A DNA stretch of 64,000 nucleotides from Bradysia coprophila (Eukaryota > Arthropoda > Insecta > Diptera > Sciaridae): contig NW_023503302.1 of NCBI RefSeq assembly GCF_014529535.1, positions 922,062 through 986,061 of the forward strand, written 5' to 3'. The notes under the pieces were generated by a model, which worked only from the letters and a program-made list of their open reading frames with translations, ran no database searches and was not told where the DNA came from. Made by a program: the position numbers and the translations under genes. This document shows positions 36,546-49,102 of this stretch, in pieces (position 1 is the stretch's first letter; every line of letters begins with the position of its first letter).

Positions 36546-36911
36546 AAAACCCGCATTCAGCAAATAAAACACAAAGTGGACAATTTACTTTAACAAAAAA
36601 TAGACTTATTCAGGTACGTTATCAGTTTGGGGATTCGCGCTTATCCTAAATATGTTTCGTTTACCTGTGTTCATCGTTCAAGTGTACAATAAACAATTCA
36701 CCTAAAGGTTTGAACCTGTTCAAGGGATGTTGTCCTAGATAATTAACTGTACGTTTACGTTTACACTAATGCCTCTCTATACTGATATATACGGCGAATA
36801 GTTCATTCAAGGAAATTCGGACTGACATAACTGCCCTTCGACAAGAATTTTTTCGTTGGCTCACACACTTTCATGCAGCACTACAATTCCGAACTTTCTC
36901 TTCTTTCAGTC

Positions 36912-38037
36912 ATGCTACGCTACATCGTTCTAGCATCAATTTTAGCTATTGCTTTAGCTGCCGATGATCCGTTATCACAAGAATTTGTTGATAAAATCAA
37001 TGCCAAAGCTACAACATGGAAAGCCGGCCGAAATTTCGGTCCACACGTAACCATGAACTACGTTCGCAGCTTGCTTGGCGTTCATGAAGACTCCTACAAA
37101 TTTCGCTTGGAGGAGAAGCCCACTTTGGTTGGATATCGAGATGATCTTCCCGAACAATTCGATGCCCGCGAGAACTGGCCAGATTGTCCAACCATTAGAG
37201 AAATTCGTGATCAAGGCTCATGTGGTTCGTGCTGGGCGTTCGGTGCTGTCGAAGCAATGTCGGACCGAGTTTGTGTCCATTCCAATGCTACGGTACATTT
37301 CCGATTCTCGGCCGATGATTTAGTTTCGTGTTGCCATACTTGCGGATTTGGTTGCAATGGTGGATTCCCGGGAATGGCTTGGAGATACTGGGTGCACAAT
37401 GGTATCGTCAGCGGTGGAAATTTCGGCTCATCACAGGTACATTAACTGTTTTCATTGGATTAATAACTTTGTTGGGATTAATTGGGTTCATTTTTAAGGG
37501 ATGTCGTCCGTACGAGATCGCCCCGTGTGAACATCACGTGAATGGAACCCGTCCACCGTGCAATGGAGAAGAGGGAAATACCCCAAAATGTGTGCACACT
37601 TGCCAAGAGTCGTATACCAAATCGTATAAAGACGACAAACATTACGGTAAATCGTCGTACTCCGTCAAACGGAACGAAGCGGACATTCGCAGGGAAATCT
37701 TCCAAAATGGACCAGTTGAAGGCGCTTTTACTGTTTATGAAGATTTAATTAACTACAAAGAAGGTAATATCGACGACCGAAATCAGTTTTGTATTTTTCA
37801 GAAGTCACAGCTCCGCTGAATTTTACTTTCACAGGCGTTTATCAACATGTCGAAGGAAAAATGTTAGGAGGTCATGCCATTCGTATATTAGGTTGGGGCA
37901 CTGAAAACGATACTCCTTACTGGTTGATTGCCAACAGTTGGAATACGGACTGGGGAAACAATGGATTTTTCAAAATACTCCGTGGTCAGGATCACTGCGG
38001 CATTGAGGGACAAATCTCGGCCGGAATACCAAAGTAA
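36912..38037 (+). CDS. CtsB: Cathepsin B-like cysteine protease
   Basis: Papain-family (C1A) lysosomal or digestive peptidase. Three coding exons: 36912-37436, 37499-37763, 37835-38037; 330 aa, usual for pre-pro-cathepsin B. Signal peptide residues 1-16 ([16 protein letters not shown]), propeptide to about 79, mature enzyme from [14 protein letters not shown]. Catalytic Cys107 in [10 protein letters not shown], His277 in [11 protein letters not shown], Asn297 in NSW. The occluding-loop histidines are present (CEHHVNG, His187-His188), so peptidyl-dipeptidase activity is expected as well as endopeptidase. A non-coding first exon and a TATA/Inr promoter precede it. AATAAA at 38172-38177 is a possible poly(A) signal. 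All key residues intact. It could be gut digestive rather than lysosomal; the strong TATA promoter leans that way, but this is inference. Confidence 0.95.
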
Positions 38038-38177
38038 AAATGTAAAAAATAAGTAAATCGATGCAACCAAGATCAGTGATCTTTTATTGCTGAAGTTGTG
38101 GTGCATCGGAGGGCCTAAATTGTTATTAAAATAACTTTTTTGTTACACACACACACTCCTCACAGCATACCAATAAA

Positions 38178-39007
38178 TTTTTGATCATTTTTACATATCA
38201 ATGTTTCAATTCAGACGACTGAAATCAGTTGAGGTCAGTATACGGCTGAGGAGAGCTGATCTGTAGCGTTGAATTAACTTCAAATTTGCTTGCATGAAAG
38301 AAAAACTCGTCCTATTGTCTCGTAATTTCGCATGTCTTCGGGGTGTGGATTGAACAGATCTAAACAGCTTAAACTTTCAAGTCTTTGACTGATAGCAAAA
38401 TTATCCCTTCAAGTGTTATCAAGTTTAATGAACAGACTGTGTACATATCAATACCACATTGAACTACGGGCTTGAGACATAATGCCAAATTATTGTATCG
38501 ACTGTTAGTTAATAATAACTTGTCTTGAGGTACTTGTCATCGAATATTTTCATATACTTAAGCTGTTATGAAGGGAAAACGTTTTGAAGGGAAAATTTGA
38601 TTCGGAAAAGGAACCTGCGGGAAGAAGTGTCAAAGAATTTTATTTAACACTTCCCGCAAGTTCGGCACAATAAAAACTTCCTCATGAACACACGTCTCCA
38701 AGGCAAGTTAAAATAGTTTGGTCCGAATTATATTTCTCTCTCATCATAACAGTCGTGGAATCCATTTTTTTTTTTAAATGAATATTTTCAACTTTCACAA
38801 ATTATACTTAAAGGCCTGCTGCACTGTGTCAGACAAATTGAAAATTAACCTGATTGGACACGACAAAATTTTCAATAAATTTTTTTATTTTTAATCTTAA
38901 TTTGTCATTTGATCATCAATTCGATTCATTTTAACATTAACATGGATTTTTATGCAAATCTAGGCAAACTGTCTTTTATTAAAAGCTAACACATTTGTGG
39001 TGGTTAA
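38178..39007. other. Spacer
   Basis: No coding sequence. A small inverted repeat (GCGGGAAGAAGTGT / ACACTTCCCGC) lies at about 38613-38654. The right end (38985 on) is the start of an old copy of the palindromic repeat at 39409-39829. Confidence 0.45.
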
Positions 39008-39135
39008 GTAGGGTTTCCACTCAACAAAAACTACCGCGTGAGAGAGCCAGCTGTCAAGCAAACAACGCAAATATTGAAAAAATCAATTTTGTCTCTCACA
39101 CGGAGTAACTTTTTGGTAGGTGAAAATTAAGCCTT
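39008..39135. repeat. Imperfect inverted-repeat element inserted in an older repeat
   Basis: Arms TTTCCACTCAACAAAAACTAC and its imperfect complement (near 39109-39129). It interrupts a sequence that elsewhere (right arm of 39409-39829) is continuous, which shows insertion. Confidence 0.6.
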
Positions 39136-39408
39136 ATCGTATTAGATTTTTCAAAAAGGATTTTCGTAAAGAGTAGCGAAAATACAATGCGAAACGGCCA
39201 AATATAGATTTTAATTTTAGCTAGTTGTCCATGCCTCTCAAATGACTCGTATGACGTAACCCAAATACGATAAATTTGTGTGCATAATCTAGCCTAGTCT
39301 ATATTTTGGCGAGATATCAATTAAGCTTCAAAGAGTATTTGCATACTTCGAGGCGTCCGGAAATCAAGCTGGTCAGATGTTACAAGCTGAACTTGTTATT
39401 GACCGTTT

Positions 39409-39829
39409 AAGAGACACCTCTACTTTGCCGAAAAGCATACATTAGGGCGATTTTTAAATACAGGATTTTAGTTTACTTTTGATGATATCTTTCCATCAGA
39501 ATCCTTTTTCAAAAATGTACGACCGCAATTCCGACCACGAATGTGTTAGCTTTCAACAGAAAATAGATTTGGTTGTAGTCGTTTGATCAGCTCTGACAAA
39601 AGTGAGCAGTTTAATGAAATTTTCATAAACTGCTCATTGTTCTCAGACAATTGTTACAACCAAATATATTTTCTAATAAAACTAATTTTTATTTAAAGCT
39701 AACAGATTCGTGGTCGGAATTGCGGTCGTACATTTTTCAAAAAGGATTCTGATGAAAAGATATTAACAAAAATGAAATACGAAACACGCAAATGTAGGCT
39801 ACAATTTTAGGTAAGTGCCGGTGCCTCTT
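39409..39829. repeat. Large palindromic repeat (~200-bp arms)
   Basis: Left arm from AGACACCTCTACTTTG through CATCAGAATCCTTTTTCAAA and GTACGACCGCAATTCCGACCA is repeated in reverse complement up to GGTGCCTCTT, with the centre near 39615 (GAGCAGTTTAATGAAATTTTC). A third, diverged half-copy lies at about 38985-39240. Long-inverted-repeat DNA element without coding capacity. Confidence 0.82.
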
Positions 39830-39973
39830 AACCTCATATATTGTACAATGATATGTCTGTTTAGTAACTGTACAGGTACAACTTTTAAAATGATGAGAGA
39901 TATAATTTTTCCGGAATCGTTTGTGGGATCATTTCAATGAAAAAAGGTATCATTAAGCGGTTGTCAATATGAT

Positions 39974-39979
39974 TTTATT
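39974..39979 (-). terminator. Poly(A) signal of the cuticle protein gene
   Basis: AATAAA on minus, 25 nt after the stop. Confidence 0.7.
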
Positions 39980-40003
39980 GAATTAAATGGACGACAAATT
40001 TGT

Positions 40004-40424
40004 TTATGCTTTCACTCCAGCGGCAGCCCTAGCGGCAGCACTAATGCTTTCTGCAATAATTGAACCGAAAGGCACAAATCCATTTTCGTCAGCTGTGTAA
40101 TGTACTTCGACTGGGCTACCGTCTGCGTCGATGTATTTGTAGAATCCACTTTGAGCAACATATGCTTCATCTGTGCCGGCGTTCTTTACTACTCCGGTCT
40201 CTTCCCGTACGGATCCATCACCGGTTTCGTAGCTAAAAGGTGATTCAGAGGTGTTAATGGCTTTGCTCCAGTGTTAAACGGAACACAGTTTTCTCATTTT
40301 ACCTGTACACGTATGATCCGTCAGGTTGGAATTCACTAACTGATTTTACAATTGGAACCACATCCGTATCGGGTGTTGGGGGAGCAGCCAATGCCATGCT
40401 GACGAATAATGTGAAGACGATAAT
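40004..40424 (-). CDS. RR-1 cuticular protein (CPR family), 5' end not found
   Basis: Structural chitin-binding cuticle protein with the Rebers-Riddiford domain, RR-1 (soft cuticle) type. Two exons seen: 40424-40303 and 40232-40004, joined in phase 2 by a 70-nt intron; about 116 aa so far. The visible signal-peptide core is IIVFTLFVSMALA, cleaved before APP. RR core: GSYVYSYETGDGSVREE, then KYIDADGSPVEVHYTADENG followed by FVPFG. The tail is short and Ala-rich (AAARAAAGVKA). As in most CPR genes the first exon should hold only the Met and a few codons. One candidate, MSQL, ends near 40540 with a poor donor, so I leave the start open. Exon order and domain are certain; the first exon is not. 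Confidence 0.88.
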
Positions 40425-43400
40425 CTGGAAATTTGAGATGTTTTGTTCTCATTTTAGAGCGGAAAGTTTCACAAAAACACAATTTAGGTGACAAAGGCTA
40501 TGACGAATCGGTACACAGTCGAGCAATGAATCACTAATTGACTCATCAACGTAAATTCACGTAAGTTTTAAGACATCTGCTTTGATGCTCAGGCAGTCGT
40601 TGTCTCGTTCTCCAAATGTGCAAAGGAAAGTCGGATTATTTCAGTGCAACAATGTAAGTGTGATACCCGAAATGTTGAAGTGAGGAAAAAATATTTCTTC
40701 GACTTACTGAACAGATAGCATCAGTGAGTAAAGTTTAGCCTGTTTCAGATAGTTTTAGGTACTGTTGCTAGTTTTTCGAGTATGGAAACAAATTGCGTTA
40801 AAGACATTTTGTCTTCATTACAGAGACAAATTCTTCAATCACAGAGGTTCTAGAGAAAGCTTTCGATTACGCCTCGAATAGGATCAGTCTCATTCATGCA
40901 TCCCAATGAAAAACTTCATAATCAGGCCACATTATCGATATGAAAGAGATATCTATCCGAAAAGTGTCGTCATTTTTCATACAGAAGTGACGTAGTTTTT
41001 CAGTTAGAATTATTGTTAATGTGTTGAGAATAGCGCCCCAGTTAAAAAAAAATTGTCATCGGGTTTGATTAGCACAAATTAATACCGTGGCACTTAATGT
41101 AATTTTGTTAATTAAACAATTTGGTCATAACAAAAAAATCGACGAGTTCGCAACAGATATCACCAAAAATATTCCGATGGTCCTTCTTCAAGTGAACCGA
41201 TTGGTATTATTCTAATCACAATATTTGCTTCAACAATATTCACTCACGGTTTTCATTTTTGAATTGTATGTAGTCGACGGTTTTGTCAAAATAGATCGAA
41301 CGGCTAATAGCACTAAACACAAACTGCATGATTAGAACCAAAAATCTATCGAATTTATACAAATTGTAGAACTCTGCAGATGATGGAAATGCTTGCATCG
41401 ATGACCTTTGAAAAGATTCTTGTTTCGGTAACAGCCAAACAAGTTCAGCAACGTCGATTTTGTGCTTTTTAATGATGACGATAAATTTAATAAATTAAAG
41501 TTCACCGATTTAATGATAAGCAAAATGCAAAAACAAAAATGTTTCCCACTAATGCACCAAACTTTTATGGTGTGACTCGACGTTTTATGGTTCTATTATG
41601 AAACATAGAATCAATAAAGTGGTTGAATTAGCACCATTAGAAAATGTTGAACAGTGTTCTCAGATACACGGTAATTGATGCAACAACAAACAGACTCTTA
41701 CTGTCTAACCACAAGAACGGAATAAAGAGCATGACATGGTATTAGATGATGATAGCACTGTTTCAGTGTGAATGCTAGATACTAAAATGTTCCACTTTGT
41801 CATCATAGTCTGATTTAAGGAAGTTGTGTAATCATCCTCAAATTCTTCAAACTAATCTGAAATTATACCGATTATATAATATGGACTGATTGTCCCTTGA
41901 AACGTGAAACTACATTTTCGAACTTTCGACCTGACACGGGGTCAACATTATTTTCTAGTTCTTTACCCTTCGCGCTACGGTTGAATGAAAGTTAAATCAA
42001 ACAGCTAATGTACCTTTAAAGTTTTTACATATTCTTAGTCAAAAAAGTGTCCTAAATTCTAGAGTTGATGAATGTTGGTACAGTTAGACGTTTTACCGCT
42101 ATCAATACAAAAAAAAAACTTTTCGCAGCGGTTCAAAATTATTATCTGACTTTTACTGACACTTGAGACACACCTATCAGATTATTATTGTTTTACTTAT
42201 AGTCTCAGCTTTCCATTTTCCATAACTTAAGTTATAATAGTACTGAAAAGTGAGGAAGATCCAGCTACGATAAAGAGGACATTCATTTTTTTCTTAACTA
42301 GAATCTCTTGGGACTTTTTTGTGACTAGCTTTGTAAAAAACATCGAAGTACATTGATTTTTGATTTAAGTTTCATTTAACAGAAATAAATTCTTTTTTAA
42401 GCGAGGACTATCGAAAAGCAACAATTTTATTCGTAACTTTTGCGAGACGGACATCTTTTAGTTTTACTGAAATGTTTAGACCACCCATCAAAAAAATTGA
42501 TAAACTAATTACGAAAGTTAGATTTGCACGATCTCCAGGGAGTTTAAGTACTCGTGAGATATCGAAAAAGGGTTTTGTTAAAAATATTATTAAATTTATT
42601 TAATCCATTTTTAACGTTGTACTACAAATTACAGCACGTGGTTGAACCACGGTGGTTCGATAAATATCAAGCCTTTTTGAGACTTTTAAAGAACTTGGTA
42701 AATGAAGTTTTTCCTATTTGTTCGATTTAATCCAATTTTCAATCCATTTAATCCATTAAGTCCATTTAATACCATTTAATCCAGAAGTGTGGCACGCCTC
42801 GAACTTTTGTCATAAATAAAATTCTCAAAAAATAAGCTGAATAGAACTATGACCAAACTACAACCGGTGCAAGACTTCACTGTCTCTGAATGGAAGTTTT
42901 AACTGCCTTGTCATGAATGTGATTTTTTTTTTTGCTTGAGTAACTTACCCCTCAATGATTGCGTTTTTTAGAGAACCTTGTGATCTCTAAATGACTTAGA
43001 ACTAATTTATGTGTTCGTCAAATCAGCGACAGAAAAAAACTAGACGCATTAACTCCTCAGAAGTTGTTCAGATATAATTTAACAATTCAATTAAAATCAA
43101 CAAAAAATAAACATTTTTTTACAATGAAACACCTCGCTTGATCAGAAAATCACTCAATCACTTACTTTGTTATTTGAATAAAAAAAGGTTCCATTTGTTG
43201 TTACTGATGTTGGGATGTTGGTGGTAGTACAGTCCATTCTATTATTGTTCCTCTTAAATGGAATTATGATTTTTGGATCTTATTCGGTGCGTATTCATTA
43301 ACAAAAGTATCACCTGTCGAACTGTGGATTTGTTGGGCATGAACAAAAATACAGAAATACAAAAACAATTTTGGGCCAAAAACTATACATAATCGGGATA

Positions 43401-44612
43401 TCATCCGGATCTGAAACAGTTAATCATTTGCACTTTTCATGGACACAGGTTGTCCTATGTACTATGGTTCCTAAGACTAGTTACCAACAGTTACCAACAA
43501 TCGGGGCAATTTCGTTTGTCGAATTCATATTGTTTTACAAAAGTTTCGTGCAGAACGAATATTTCATGTGATGGTGTGCATAGAAAGAACGACGCTACTC
43601 CGTTCAGTTCACGTAAACAGGTTTGCATTCAGCTGTACTGCTTACTGTCTTGTACCCTTTCATGCTATATAGTAATAAAGGCTCATGCCTCGTCAATTCG
43701 GTAAAATTTGACTCCAATTTTTTTTTTCCTGTTGATTTTTATTATTTGAACCGTAGACTAGATACAATAACTTAACAAATTAACATTTATGGAAATTACT
43801 TCACACGGTAAGAATTTGTGATAAAAATTTTTTTTAGGAGGAACATGTTTCGCTATGCATATGCAGTTAGAAATTTGCATAAATTCAAGCTTTCTCGGTC
43901 GAGTTTCTATTCTTTGATATTTTGAAATTTAACACACGACACGATTATGATTTTGTCCGGTTTGTCTGTTGAATGATGGCATAGGTTGCACGATTATCTA
44001 AATTTTTCAACTATTATTTTTTTGTTCAATTTTACTCGGGCCACCTGCAACTTTGGGTGTCGTTAAGATTCAGCCTCGAAATCATCAATTTGTCACATGT
44101 AGTTTTGCAACTTTGGTTTTTATATATTTCCTTTTTTCTGTAAACTGTTACGTTAATTTTGTCATTTTTGCTAGCATTAGCAGAGATTATCAAGGTTTCT
44201 AGAGGGATTTGAATAGTTCCATTTATTTAAGTCGAGAGAGCTCTATTTCTAACTGAAGCAAAGCTCGCACAAAAAACGAAATATATCAGAAAATTCCACA
44301 GTGAATTGACATTAATGCAGAAATAATGGTAATACAACATTAAGGTGCAGGAAATGTGTAGAAATGGTGGAATAATTTTCGCTAACGGCAGGAATACAAT
44401 GAAGGTGTCGAAAGTGTCGCTCCTGTATTTTATAATTCAATTTACCTCAAGATAAAATACATTGATTTATTTGTCAATGTAAGAAAAATGATTAAACTGA
44501 CTTTAACCGCGAGGCTTATTTTTTGAATTAAATTCTTAAAAATTCCATAGAATCTTAAACAAATTAAAATTTTAGAACTGTTGCAGAATAAATATCAAAA
44601 ATTCAATTCCAA
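40425..44612. other. AT-rich spacer
   Basis: Should contain the first exon and promoter of the cuticle protein gene at its left end. A degenerate run of CCATTTAAT words lies at about 42733-42782. No other gene recognised. Confidence 0.5.
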
Positions 44613-44769
44613 CAACGCACTTCAAGCAAAAGAGCTATTAATGACAGGTGCCAAGTACTATTTTGTATGAAATTTTATCCCCACTCTTTTTACAGTGTAC
44701 AATTTTGTATGGAACACTGTCAAGTTTTAGTACCCTATTTAGAGTACCACTTTTGCTTGAAGTGCGTTG
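44613..44769. repeat. MITE family M1, copy with 7-bp TSD
   Basis: 157 bp with CAACGCACTTCAAGC termini, same orientation as the copy at 20587 and very similar. Flanked by ATTCCAA on both sides (44606-44612 and 44770-44776). Confidence 0.9.
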
Positions 44770-44776
44770 ATTCCAA

Positions 44777-47445
44777 ATATAGTGACACCATCGTTAGCTT
44801 CGCCTCGGACTTATAAACCTCCCACAAGTAACACACTATTGCATACGTATTGTAGGATTCGACACTTTTGCTTCTTTCCGCCCACACTTAATTCAACTGG
44901 AAGAATTGCAAGTTAGGTTTCCTGTTTCCACTAATAAATCGTATTTCATAAACATATAGTATTTTACATGCTTTTGTTTTCTCTAAAGTCGAAAGTGGCT
45001 TATTACACACCCAGAAAAAACAAGAAAATTGTCACGCTTTCGCGTGATTATTGATCTCGGGTTCGCCTCAAATCAACAAACTTCTCACTAAAGCTCGATA
45101 TTTCAGCCTTTCATCCTTTTTAATGTAAATGGCTGTTAAAGAAAATGACGTAGATGGAGCTGTGGACTGGTTGTATGGTGATATGTTTCGAAAAAGTGTA
45201 GGAAAATGTGAATGAATCGAACGTAGCAGATATTTTTAAAAGTATTGTACAAAGTGTATGAATGCGGCACGGGACTAAATACATTTATTTGAATGATTAT
45301 AACTTGAAAGAATCCAAAACATAGATGAGAGTACGTTAAACGGGACAGATGTCCCTAATCTGAGCTCTTTTGTTACAAGTAAATTAGAACAGATGGTTTT
45401 TATGTAGATCAGTGTTTGTAGGATGAAAATGATTTATGGTAGTATGGGTTGTTCCAAGGCACCCGCAGTAACATCATTGTTGTCTTTCGGATAACAGATA
45501 ATCTGAAAATTTCGAATAAACGAATTTTCCTCATGAAACTGATTTGAAACTAGTAAGTCGAGCTGAAAGCAGTAAAAAAAGAGTCCGTCGCTGGAGCCTA
45601 TTGCCTCAAGACGCAAACATGTTACTTATGAAAAAAAAACTTTTTGAAAAACCGTTGTATATAACTTCAACATCGTCCATACAGACTTATTTTTCGAATT
45701 AAATAAATCGACTTCCCGCAGCATCACCGCATCTACAATATATTATAATCAAATTATGTCGAGACACGGTTCCTCATGAATAAATATGAATCTATCATTG
45801 CAATTGTACGTTAATGTTACGTATATAAAACTTGAATTTATTTGCATTTGTTATACAAATATTTACGTAAGGATGCAGTTTCATCGATGAACACATAGTT
45901 CGGGTAAATATCCTACGTTTAAAATATGCAGGCTACCTTTTGCACGACTTCAACAAAACATTTCATAGCCCTTTTCAAAGTGTGTGTATATGTGTTTTCA
46001 TTTTCGGTGGAATTCCATTTTCTTCCCTGTAACAAAGCGCATGACCCAATTTCTGTTCAGTAAATAAATCTGTCACAGCACTTACTCCCGTTCGATTTTT
46101 AGTTAAACATTTAGAGTTTCAATAGACTGTTATGGGTGCAAATTGATCGTATTTTGTAAGTCATTTTCTGTACCGTTTATTGATAACAAATGTTTGTTTT
46201 TTTAACACATAAATGATTGTCGTTCCATTCAATCATTCGTTTTATGTGGAAGTACATTCAACTTCATTAAATGTGCAAATTTCCGATGTAACAAACAAAC
46301 AATTGACCTGATAAAACTTGAAAAATTGCACAAAAATTAAATTAATTGGCGGATTCTGTGAAAACTAAAGAGACTGTAGAATCTGTTCTGTGGATGTTTG
46401 GTTGTGTGAAATCAATTTAATTCCCGAAATGTTGTTGTGTAACTTGAGCTAAAACAGAGGAAATTGTCGTGCTTTTACATGTATACTATTTACTATTCGT
46501 AAATAAGAATCCGCAGTTTATTAGCAATACAAGAAGAAGTCGGTGTCATTTGAGTTATTTTAAAATGAAATTATAAATTCCCCCTTCGTTTCGTTTGAAT
46601 CGTTTCGCTTTGTATTGAGAATTCAATTAACAATTCTATAATGACGAATTGAGAGTATGAAAATATCTGTGAACTCGTTTTATGTTTGGGAAAAGAAAAT
46701 GTTAAGCCAAAAAGTATTAGTTTAGCGTGTCGGAACATTGTTATTTACAGTAAAAGCTTTCAATTTCGATATTAAAAACGGTAAACATTCTTCTAAAGCT
46801 ATTAAGCTATTGAATGTTAATTTATTTATTCGTTGAATAAAACGAATCTACTTAAAAGTTTTTCATTCAATTTCTTTAGTGAATCAACTTTTCGAATTAA
46901 CTTCAAAAGCATCAAACTTTGCGTTAGTTTATTTACGAGTAACTTCAGAATAGTTTTTGCCTTCGAGAATTAACCGTATAGCCAACAAAAATCAAAAATT
47001 GCGGAATTTAAATAATTTATTTAGCGGACGATACGGTTCACTGCAACTCCCTCTTTTGGCGGAATTCTTCTCACATGTGCCTGTTGTTTCCAATAAACCT
47101 ATTTCCAAATTGTTATTTCGGTTATTTTTCTTGCAGTCCTATCCGCTTGGACCACAAGTTTGCAATGATACTGTTATTGCATGGTTCATAAACATACGTT
47201 CATATATAGCACTTCCCAGCAACGACATTGTCAGCAAGACGGGAGAGCCTCGCGTTCTATTTCTCCATATAGAAAAGCTAATTCTGCTCCCTTCTGTACT
47301 CTCTATTCAAATAATTTATTCTTTTGTCATTGCTAGAGAGTCTTTATGATACGTGCTGAATTGATTAATAGTAAAATCGACCGGCTCGGTTGAAAATAAC
47401 TGGGCCGTTAATCTTACATTACTCCTTTCTTTGCAGATATTAAAA
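44777..47445. other. AT-rich spacer upstream of the sulfotransferase gene
   Basis: Contains the Hs3st-B 5' UTR intron, whose acceptor (TTTCTTTGCAG) ends at 47436. A 130-codon open frame at 46957-47349 starts with TTG, has no recognisable domain and is not called. Confidence 0.5.
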
Positions 47446-49102
47446 ATGCTGAAATGGTATTCTGCATTAAGCAACCGTACAATATCAATAATAATCATAT
47501 TATGTATCCTAATGTTATACTTATCATATACATTCAACTCATGTCTGGTGTCAAGCATTCATAGGACTTTCCGAAAGGTAAATTTATTTTTGTAAGTAGC
47601 TCAGTGACTTTTTTTGGGAAAACAGTTTCCGTAATTTTCCCACATTTTCCGGCTTTTCCTAATTTACCTAAATTCGTCCAAATTTTCCCAAAAAATTTGT
47701 TTAAAGAAAATATGACTTTACTAAGAAAATATGGAAAAGTGTTTTCCCAAAAATAGTTCCTGTGCAGCCAATAAAGTAATCAATTTTCGAAGTAGAGCGT
47801 CTAAAAATAGTGTATGGTGGCAACTGATAATCTTCTTAGCATTTTCTCTAAACATCATATCATAACAGGAAACTTACCTTGACCTCTTTGATTCTGTCAT
47901 AGCTGCAGCTCTTGACCGCACATCTAACACCGAAATTGATTTTTTTCAGATTCAAGCACCAGAACAAAATGTTCTTCCACCTGCCAAAAGTTCCGATCCA
48001 ACTCAAGTCAATATATTCGGTTCAATTGTTCGAATCGTTCCTTTAACTGGTGCCATCCAACATGCTTTCAATGAAAGCGATGGATCGCCAAAATATCGTT
48101 TTCTTCGACAACAAGGTCTACAGCCCAGTCGCCATTTACCCGATACCCTGATCATTGGCGTTAAAAAAAGTGGTACCAGAGCTCTGCTCGAATTCATACG
48201 CTTGCATCCGGACGTGAGAGCTGCGGGCTGTGAAGTGCATTTTTTTGATCGACACTACGCAAAAGGTTTCCATTGGTATCGTAATCATATGCCAGCAACG
48301 ATCGAAGGTCAAGTGACGATGGAGAAAACGCCAAGCTATTTTATTACTAAGGAAGTGCCACAACGGGTTCATCATATGAATCCGGGAACTAAGTAAGTTT
48401 GAGTGTGACTCAAAATTTTCTGTAATCGGAAAAAACGTAATTTGATTTTGAATTAGGTTGCTGGTTGTTGTTAGAGATCCTGTGACTAGAGCCATTTCTG
48501 ATTATACTCAAGCGGCTAGCAAGAAGCCAGGAATGAAGAAATTCGAAGAACTGGTGTTCCTCAATGGCAGCTACGGTAAGTAGAGTCGCCGATTCATTAG
48601 TTCTTTCTTTCTTTCTTTCTTTCTTTCGTTCACTAATTTCTATTCAAAAAGGGGTTTCGGTTATCGACACATCGTATGGCCCAGTCAAAATTGGAGTATA
48701 CGCTAGACATTTAGAAAGATGGTTGCAATATTTCCCACTCTCTCAATTATTATTCATAAGCGGTGAACGGCTCATTGTAGATCCGGCCTACGAATTGGGC
48801 CGAGTGCAGGTAATTCGAATCATTTCGAATAAAGAAATTTGTATTTTCGATCGTATTATTTGCAGGACTTTCTCGGCCTTAAAAGAGTTGTCACCGAAAA
48901 GTATTTTTATTTCAATTCAACGAAAGGATTTCCATGCTTGCTCAAATCTGAGGCTAGATCAAGTCCCCATTGCTTGGGCAAAACAAAAGGTCGAAATCAT
49001 CCATACATTGATCCAATTGCCATCGATCGTTTACGGGACTTTTATCGACCATTTAATATAAAATTTTATCAAATGACTGGAATACACTTTGGCTGGTTGT
49101 AA
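47446..49102 (+). CDS. Hs3st-B: Heparan sulfate glucosamine 3-O-sulfotransferase, 3-OST-3 / Hs3st-B type
   Basis: Golgi type II membrane enzyme that transfers sulfate from PAPS to the 3-OH of glucosamine in heparan sulfate. Five coding exons: 47446-47577, 47950-48392, 48457-48575, 48652-48809, 48866-49102; 362 aa. The first exon encodes a short cytosolic tail and a signal anchor ([17 protein letters not shown]). PAPS 5'-phosphosulfate loop [13 protein letters not shown] (Lys116/Lys117), then EVHFFDR with the likely catalytic Glu, MEKTPSYF, 3'-phosphate motif [14 protein letters not shown], and the C-terminal disulfide pair in [13 protein letters not shown] followed by [10 protein letters not shown]. 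The end [14 protein letters not shown] is close to human 3-OST-3. All key motifs are intact. Intron 3 carries a CTTT microsatellite (about 48599-48627). The A versus B assignment rests on recalled sequences. Confidence 0.93.
48599..48627 (+). repeat. CTTT microsatellite in an Hs3st-B intron
   Basis: About seven CTTT units in tandem, in the intron between exons 3 and 4. Confidence 0.8.

Noticed and set aside
42733-42782. CCATTTAAT run as a possible minisatellite
   Set aside because: Only four or five imperfect short units; too weak to call.
46957-47349. 130-codon open frame upstream of Hs3st-B
   Set aside because: Starts with TTG, no domain, biased toward hydrophobic AT-rich codons, and lies in the 5' UTR intron region; likely chance.
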